Source: Mytilus galloprovincialis
Taxonomy: Eukaryota > Mollusca > Bivalvia > Mytilida > Mytilidae
DNA: 64,000 bases
Direction: 5' to 3'
Assembly: GCF_965363235.1 (NCBI RefSeq)
Contig: NC_134841.1
Location: forward strand, 49,373,078 to 49,437,077
The notes beneath the pieces were generated by a model. It ran no database searches, was not told where the DNA came from, and worked only from the letters and a program-made list of their open reading frames with translations. Made by a program: the position numbers and the translations under genes. Below, piece by piece: positions 57,000 through 64,000 of this stretch (position 1 is its first letter; the number at the start of each line of letters is the position of its first letter).

Positions 57000-57400
57000 G
57001 AATGTGGAAGCCCTACAGTTTTCACTTTGTTCGTCTGTCTACAATTTTTGTGAATGCAAAATCTCCCCCCAAAAAGATAGGTAAATTAAAGCAATCTTTA
57101 CCATTCACTGTGCTTCCAAGCACTTTGGTTACCATTCTAGGGTTATGCCCCTTTCCATATGGAAAAAATCCTGAATGTTTGTTTCTGTTCTCTTAATTTA
57201 AGTTTGTCTCAACTAAATTTAATGAAATGTGTATATATAATGCTTATTACCACTAAACGCAGTTTAAGTTCAAATTTTGGCAGCTTCACTTTTACAGTTC
57301 TTGAGTTATGTCCCTTTATAACGTTATATGCTAGCGGGGGCATCATCTGTGTCCTTATGGAGGTATTGACCCCATTTATTTTTAATATAGTGGAAGCAGA
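57000..57400 (+). repeat. Dispersed repeat related to 6055-6400
   Basis: ttcgtctgtctacaattttt start, gcttattaccactaaacgca, gttatgtccctttataacgt and gggggcatcatctgtgtcct. The two overlapping open frames 56996-57404 fall in it. Confidence 0.5.
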
Positions 57401-57719
57401 TTAGTTATTTGGGTATTTTGTAGCATGATTAATTATAATTAAATTTTGCTTGTGTTTCATAGACCTATGGTTGGAAATATTTTGAAAACATTCCCTTTCT
57501 ACACAGAGTGTTAAGTTTCTTTTTATAATACTCTAACTGATATATTTGCACATGATCGTGTATTTTGTTTTGAATAGTTCTCCTTTTTTATACTGTCCAA
57601 ATTATACCTCTTGATACAGTTCTTCCAAGCAAATAGTTTCAAAACAGGTTTCCAACATTTTTCCACTACATTGATTTTATCTCGTTTTAAACACAGTTAA
57701 CAATTATTTCATTAATTAT

Positions 57720-59000
57720 CATTATAATGATTTTCTTTATGTGTATATTTTTTATGCTTATAAGTTGTACTCATGTATATTGTATGTATAATAATTCCCT
57801 AGGCATAAAAGTATAGCAGGAATTGCGCATTTGTAATACATGTACATGTAGGCATAGGAATTTAAGCACCAAAATGTTTGGTTTGTAAAGTGACATCTTT
57901 ATGTATTTTAGTTCTAGTTTGAACTTTGAACATTGTATTTTTAGGGATGTTTAAAGAACAAAGATTTGCATAATTTTGTATTACTAAGTGGAATGGCTAT
58001 TATATATACAAACATAATTGTATTTCAACTTTTGTACCAAATATTTTATAGCTGTAGTGCTTATGACAAGATTTCTTTTTTACTTTCATATTTACAAACA
58101 AAATTATGTTTTCTTTTTCTTATTTACCTAGTGAGGTTACAGAACATTTCGTAGTAAAGGGAAAATTATTGTATATACGGTACTAGCATAGTATTTTTAT
58201 GAGTTCACATCAGTAGGTATAAGACATGTGACTAATATTATAGCAGGAAATTTTTCCCGGAGATTATCACTTTCTAGCCCGCTGCAGACAGGGCAACATT
58301 CATGTTCCATTCATATTATACATTGATACATGCATTTATATATTTTTCAAAACAATACACGTCCATGTATGTCTCGTGAGACGACTTGTCGCATTGGGTC
58401 GAAGCATATATGACTGTATCCAGACCCTTGGGTTGGACCCAGGTTTCCAGTTTCCCATTATTGGGTTTGTTTGGTTGTTCCTGGCCGGCGAGGTCGTTGA
58501 TGATCGAGTTATTCATTTGTTCAGTTATTCAATTTACATTCATGTCAACCATATTATATCTCTTTGTTCTAGCTAAGTTGTACCTAATAGTATATTTCAA
58601 GGTTTTTGTTATTAGGAGTAATTGTGTAATTGCTTTTTTCATATGTTTATATATATATAAGACATATGTATGTAATTATTTAATGAATTCTGTTGTTCAC
58701 TATGCTTGCTGGGCTATCGGCAACACTATATTATTGTATTCATTTATGCTTTTTCATAGATATGAGCGTATAGGGTATACGTATAGTTATTCAAATGCAA
58801 AAGGTTGACATGAGATTATTTCTCTTGTACTGGTACAAGTTATTGAATTCATATTGTATAATGTATGTTTATATTGATAATTTGTCTTATTAAATGGCAG
58901 CTCACAATATGCTGTACTCGAGCTAGTCACGAAAAACATAAGTTTGTGTTGTGTTTTTCTTTAAGGAGTTGAAGGTTAAATGTATTTTGTGGAAAGAAGA
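57720..59000 (+). repeat. Weak LTR-like repeat, left copy
   Basis: Shares, in the same order as 61225-61890, atgcttat(a/g)a-ttgta, tcatgt(a/t)tattgt, agtatagcaggaatt / agtaaagcaagaatt, cactttctagcc and (t/g)tcct(t/c)(c/a)aagctgtc. Also carries gttcctggccggc, repeated at 60975. A hydrophobic 140-codon frame (58386-58808) lies inside. Could be a decayed LTR pair; unproven. Confidence 0.25.
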
Positions 59001-59044
59001 CTTATTTAAGATCCTATGTCCTTCAAGCTGTCTGAGTTATGGAT

Positions 59045-59220
59045 AAAAATAAGATGTGGTATGATTGCCATTTAGGCTCAACTCTCCACAAGAGACCAAA
59101 TGACACTAAAATAAACAACCATAGGTCACGATACTGCCTTCAACAATGAGCAAAACCCATACTGAATAGTCAGCTTCAAAGGCCATGAAATGACAAATTT
59201 AAAATAATTCAAACATTTGT
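59045..59220 (+). repeat. GATGTGGTATGATTGCC-type repeat
   Basis: aagatgtggtatgattgcca, ctctccacaagagaccaaat, ccttcaacaatgagcaaaac and attcaaacatttg. Confidence 0.6.
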
Positions 59221-59224
59221 TTTG

Positions 59225-59995
59225 TTAAGCCTATATATTTGAGGGAAATAAGTTAAGGTAATATTATATATATTTTATATATAAGTATGTCTGAACCAGT
59301 GACGACTCTACAATAAATTTTTATCTATCAGATCATCATCAGTGATGGTGATACAAGGCTGACAATTATTCTGTATATAGTATAATTCCTCTTAACATCT
59401 GGTGAGCCGTTTATTTGGGGATTGCAAATGGCAGTCAGCAGGGTTTAAGAACATGCATTGTTCAACCTGCTTTAAGTCAAATGCGTTTCGTTAAAATATT
59501 CTTTTTCACTTTTGGTCTTTTGGAAAATGCTGCTTGTGCTGTATTAAGACCCTTCTACCAAGAAATCTGTTTTGCATGCACACATATAAAAAAAATTCAG
59601 TTTTTATCCAATGCAATCATGTTTGAACGTTGTTTTCAATTTAGACTTGTTTATATTTTTTGCGTGTGAATAGACTTCATATATAAAATTGATTTGACAT
59701 AACCTTTGTTAATACCCCTGCTATAAAGAGTGGTATATATACGTATAGTGATGCACATGCCCATTCATCCCCTATGAACTTCTGTTAGAACTATAATTTC
59801 CACTCCAGGTTTCAAGTACAGCTTTAACAAATTTTTTGGAAATATCAAGGCAATCTCATGGACCATAAAATTTAGGATAAGTTAGATTTTGATAGTTTTG
59901 ACATTAAAGTTGAACAAGAAATGCCCTAGTTACTGCTAAAATATGGGTTTCCATAATAATACTGCTTGACCAAATCAATTGAAATGATGTTAGTA
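59225..59995. other. No gene recognised
   Basis: The open frame 59415-59669 has no recognisable domain; the rest is AT-rich. Confidence 0.35.
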
Positions 59996-59999
59996 TAAA

Positions 60000-60150
60000 A
60001 AAAGATGTGATATGATAATATGATTGTCAATGAGACAACTAAAGGTCACTGCACGGCCTTCAATAATGAGTAAAGCCCATACCACACGTACAGCTATAAA
60101 AGGCCCAGAAATGACAAACAATTCAAACGAGAAAACTTGCGGCCGAATTT
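60000..60150 (+). repeat. GATGTGGTATGATTGCC-type repeat
   Basis: aaagatgtgatatgataata, ggtcactgcacggccttcaa and gctataaaaggcccagaaat then attcaaacgagaaaac. Confidence 0.55.
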
Positions 60151-60204
60151 ATTTTACAAGAAAATGAATGGAAAACAAATATGTAACACATCATCAAACA
60201 ACCA

Positions 60205-60620
60205 CTAATCAACTTTAATGAAACTTTGGTGAATTGTTTATATCTATTGACCTAAGGTCCCTTTTGATTTTTATAAATTTCAGATTTCACGTTTCCGTGT
60301 TATGAATTTTTATGCTTTAAAAAGGGGGCATTTTCCAGTTTTCAGACAATCACTCATAACAATTTCACAAAATTTTATGAAACTTTGGTTAATTGTTTAT
60401 GTCTGTTGACTTAAGCTACCTTTCCAAAACTAAAAGAAAATTAACAACTAGAGGTCACCGAATAGCCATCAACAATGAGCAAGCTCATACCACACAGTCA
60501 GCTATAAAAGACCCTGAAATGACAAATATATAACAAATCAAATGAGAAAACTAAGAGCCTAATTTATGTACAATTTTTTTTAATTTAAAGCATAAAGACA
60601 AGCTAAAAGGGCACTTATAG
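60205..60620 (+). repeat. GGGCGTATTATGG-type core interrupted by a GATGTGGTATG-type piece
   Basis: 60205-60425 has two units (gaaactttggtgaattgttt ... ctattgacctaaggtccctt). Then at 60435 the other family appears (taacaactagaggtcaccga, ataaaagaccctgaaatgac), and 60585-60620 returns to the first family's tail (taaagcataaagacaagcta). Confidence 0.5.
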
Positions 60621-60639
60621 CGCTGCTCTTTCTTAACAA

Positions 60640-61220
60640 ACTATATATTCAAGCTATCAAAAGGCAGATGCATAGAGGGGGATGAAAGTTGAAGCTCCCT
60701 TTTTCCGGCAGTCAATGCATTTGAATGAAGACATATACACAGCAACTAAGTTTGTTAATACACATTTCCAGTCTAGCCTTCAATGCATCTGTAACACCTT
60801 TTACCCCCACTGACAATTTGCATCTGTGTCCATACTTGTTACTGTCTAACATATATTTGTAGAGAAAGTCTTTAGAGTATTAGGTTTTAGACACAGGTTT
60901 CCCACTTTTTCCCACTACAAGTTCAGTTTTAAAGAAGTTGATTTGACTGTGGTCAATGGTTTTAGCTGGCTGTTCCTGGCCGGCAGGATTGCAGATATGT
61001 AGAGACTTTGTCATTATTTGGTAAAAGCTTAACTTTAAATATAGCACACAAGCATTTCATCAATTATAATTTTTATGATATCCTTTATTTATAGAATAAT
61101 AATAGATAAATATATATTTTATTTTTGTGTCAAATTTTGATTGAGAAATATTTACAAATCACAGTTTTCAATAAAACAATCAAAACCAAGTCATAAATTT
61201 GACTTATGAGACACTAATTT
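60640..61220. other. No gene recognised
   Basis: Contains gctgttcctggccggcagga at 60970, echoing 58475. Otherwise AT-rich. Confidence 0.35.
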
Positions 61221-61224
61221 ATAT

Positions 61225-61890
61225 TTTATATATGCTTATGATTTGTATTCATGTTTATTGTTTTAATAATTGTATTTTCCTGCGGTTCATATAGTAAAGC
61301 AAGAATTAATGTATTGTCGTTACATTTTCATAATTATTCATATTCTTAGGCATGACAAAATTGACCAATCAGGTTGTCGAATTTTGTGTTACAATATCTT
61401 GGTGTTTTTCAATTGCTTCACTTTCTAGCCATCATTCAACATAGTAATTATATATAAGGGCCTTTTTATAATTGCTGATTGCAATAAAAGTTGTTTTTCT
61501 AATTTTCTATTTATATACCTTTTTTTCTAATTAAAGGTGTGGATCCACATGTTTATCCTGAGATAGGCTCAAGCATTGGCATCCGATGCAGGTTTTCATT
61601 CATATTCATATACATGTACATATAAATAATGATTGTTGGTTTTTCCTGGACAGCATTGACAATTTATAAAGGGTAAAAATTCAGAAATATAAACGAATAC
61701 ACTATTGATACATTGATATTTAATACATTGTATATGTTTGATATTTGTGAAATGTGTACTGCTGGAAATTATTTATGATATAAATTAAATATGGCGTCTA
61801 TCACGTTCGACGGGCTGTCAGCAAATTTACATTTGGGTTTTAGTTTTATTTAGTCATTTTAGTTAAAACCCTGTGTCCTCACAAGCTGTC
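61225..61890 (+). repeat. Weak LTR-like repeat, right copy
   Basis: See 57720-59000 for the ordered shared phrases. Same orientation, about half the length. Confidence 0.25.
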
Positions 61891-61964
61891 CAAATTAACA
61901 GAATTATAAATATGTATTGTTTGATTTGTTTAAGCCTTAATATTTTAGGGGTAGAATTAATAGT

Positions 61965-62295
61965 AAATAGATATAAGAAGATGTGGTATGAGTGCCAATG
62001 AGACAACTCTCCATCCAAGTCAAAATTTGTAAATGTAAACCATTATAGGTCAAAGTTCGGCTTTCAACATAGAGTATTGGCTCTCATTCAACAGCAACTA
62101 TAAAGGGCCCCAAAAATGGGTACTCTAAAACCATTCAAACAGGAAAACCATGAACGGTCCAATCTATATAAAAAACGAGAAATGAGAAACACTTATGAAC
62201 CACATCAACAAACAACAAACAATGAACATCAGGTTCCTGACTATAGACAGGTGCAAACAAATGCAGCAGGTTTAAAAGTTTTAATAAGCGCTTAG
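61965..62295 (+). repeat. GATGTGGTATGATTGCC-type repeat, long form
   Basis: agatataagaagatgtggta tgagtgccaatgagacaact, ctataaagggccccaaaaat, then cctgactatagacaggtgca and gcagcaggtttaaaagtttt, parallel to 14195-14520. Confidence 0.6.
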
Positions 62296-62474
62296 AAATA
62301 CAGGTCAAGTAAATTTTTTTTTTACAATAATTGTTCAGGAGTTGTGGCTTGCCTTTGTAAATGGTATTTCACATATTTCTGAACGATAGTTATGGTCCCT
62401 CTTGACCCAATCATTTGAAATTGTACACACTATTGTGGAACATCGAGTGCAGTTTAAAATCTATTTTTGATGGT

Positions 62475-63481
62475 TTTTGTAGAGCCTGTTACTTCTGTCG
62501 CAGAAAGCTCAACATCATAGTGATCTGGCAGCGGCTTTAGTTAACTTATTAAAAGCTTTATAGTTTAAAAGGTGGAAGACCGGGATGCTTCATACTTTGT
62601 ACCGTATATAGATGTCTTATGTTGAGAATTTTCCCTCTGTTACATAGATATAGGAAGATGTGGTATGAGTGCCTGAATGAGACAACTCTCCATCCAAATA
62701 ACAATTTATAAAAGTAAACCATTATAGGTCAAGGTACGGCCTTCAACACTGAGCTTTCGCTCACACTGAACAACAAGCTATAAAGGGCCCCAAAATTACT
62801 AGTGCAAAACCATTCAAACAGGAAAACCATTGTCCTTGACCACTTTTTCATGGTTCAGCGACTGCTTGAAAAAAAGTTATTTTTTTTGTAATGTTAGTTA
62901 TTATGAGAAATAGGATAACTATCTTTGGTATGTGCTTACCTTGCACGGTCATCATGCCTGTCAAACTTTTTTCACTTGACTCCGACTTCAGTTCATGGGT
63001 CAGTGAACAAGGTTTAGATTTGGTGGTCAAGTCCATATCTCAGATACTATTAGCAATAGGTCTTGTATTTTTGGTGTATGGAAGGATTGTAAGGTGTACA
63101 TGTCCAACTGTCAGGTGACTCTGACCTTGACCTCATTTTCTTAGTTCAGTGTTTATAGTTCAATTTTTGTGTTTTGGTCTGTTTTTCTTATACTTTATGC
63201 AATTATTATAGTGACTAATGTCTATTATATTTGGTGCATAGAATGATTGTTAGGTGTTCATGTCTACCTGGCTGGCAGGTGTCATTTGACCTTGACCTCA
63301 TTTTCATGGTTCAGTGGTCAAATTTAATTTTTTGAGTTTTGGACTTTTTTCTATTACTACTGTATATGCAATACTGGTAGGTCAACTATATTTGGTGTAT
63401 GGAAATATTTTATGATGTACATGTCAGTAGTACATGTTTTTTTATGACCTTGACCTCATTTTCATGGCTCATTGCTCAGAC
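62475..63481 (+). repeat. TGACCTTGACCTCA-type repeat, interrupted
   Basis: Starts gtagagcctgttacttctgt, runs to 62640, is interrupted by the repeat at 62643-62832, resumes with tgtccttgaccactttttca and then units with boxes near 63121, 63289 and 63447; interrupted again at 63482. Confidence 0.6.
62643..62832 (+). repeat. GATGTGGTATGATTGCC-type repeat nested in the above
   Basis: agatataggaagatgtggta tgagtgcc ... gctataaagggccccaaaat tactagtgcaaaaccattc. The host repeat is in order on both sides. Confidence 0.6.
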
Positions 63482-63909
63482 TGACCTGCCAACTTTTGAA
63501 AATTAATTATGATTTTGTTGTGGAACTACGGCAAATGTTGCAAATTGTGCTTGTATGATAAATTGATTAAAATTGAAAGGCTGTTTGACCAAATTGGTGT
63601 ATACAAATTAATTTTGAGGACTGTTACGACCCATTAGGTAATCTGATTACATACAACCACTAATTATGACACCTGTTGTGACTGTTGATTAGCGTAGGGT
63701 CGTTATAACTTGTCATAATTTCTCCCCAGGTAAAATTATAGATTTTTTAAAATTGATCAGAAAAACTTCAAAATCGGTAAACAATAATTTTTTCGGGTAT
63801 ATTTGGTGAAAATCGGGATTTTGACTAGTTTTACGATCCCGATATCGGGATTCGGGTTGAGGGATAAAAATCGGGATGATACCGCGAAAATCAGGATAGT
63901 TGGCAGGTC
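63482..63909. mobile_element. hAT-like MITE nested in the TGACCTTGACCTCA repeat
   Basis: Ends gacctgccaact / agttggcaggtc; the right end read inward is CAGACCTGCCAACT, a terminus of the kind I associate with hAT elements. gctcag flanks both sides as a partial target duplication. The interior has a tcgggat-rich block. No transposase. Confidence 0.5.
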
Positions 63910-64000
63910 TGCTCAGTATTAAGTTTTTTTGCTTTGGTCTGTTTTTCTTAGACTATAAACAATAGGTCTAATATATTTGTTGCATGGATGGAATGTAAGC
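63910..64000 (+). repeat. TGACCTTGACCTCA-type repeat continuing past the window end
   Basis: Resumes gtattaagtttttttgcttt ggtctgtttttc and caataggtctaatatatttg, in register with the part before 63482. Confidence 0.6.

Noticed and set aside
58386..58808. 140-codon hydrophobic + strand open frame
   Set aside because: Low-complexity, T-rich translation with no recognisable family, an overlapping frame on the same strand, and a location in a repeat-like region.

Overview
The window is AT-rich, intron-bearing, repeat-laden animal nuclear DNA. The protein homology and the repeat families (GGGGCATTATG-type, GATGTGGTATGATTGCC-type, GGGCGTATTATGG-type, TGACCTTGACCTCA-type, CAGTGGCGGATCC-type) point to a marine bivalve, most likely a mussel such as Mytilus. 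The genus is inferred from remembered repeat families, not from a search. No bacterial-type genes, rRNA or tRNA genes were seen.

The only confidently identifiable protein-coding gene is a + strand aspartate aminotransferase of the cytosolic (GOT1) type. Eight exons between 1131 and 9373 join with intact phases and GT-AG introns to give the C-terminal ~371 residues. The first ~39 residues are encoded upstream of base 1. All pyridoxal-phosphate and substrate-binding residues are present. Its introns hold MITE-like elements and repeat fragments, and its probable 3'UTR carries a ~1.2 kb repeat insertion.

11-34 kb is essentially a mobile-element landscape. It includes TA-flanked MITEs, tandemly structured dispersed repeats, a 7.9 kb stretch bracketed by matching TTAA-flanked inverted termini (16455-24407), two decayed LINE fragments, and a nested insertion at 29869-31267.

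34-51 kb is the most unusual part. A short coding-like exon (34758-34838) recurs diverged at 44099-44175. Between the two copies lies an array of about 58-60 copies of an 81-bp unit (39085-43947), each unit having the look of a micro-exon with its own splice acceptor and donor. It is followed by a ~1 kb unit repeated nearly five times (44697-49340), each copy keeping a short reading frame with a conserved end and stop. A further exon-like segment lies at 50310-50374. These may be exons of one unrecognised + strand gene with multiplied alternative 3' exons, but this is unproven.

51-64 kb has no recognisable gene. It holds a 621-bp fold-back element (51655-52275), more dispersed repeats, a weak LTR-like pair, and nested insertions into the TGACCTTGACCTCA repeat family at the right end.
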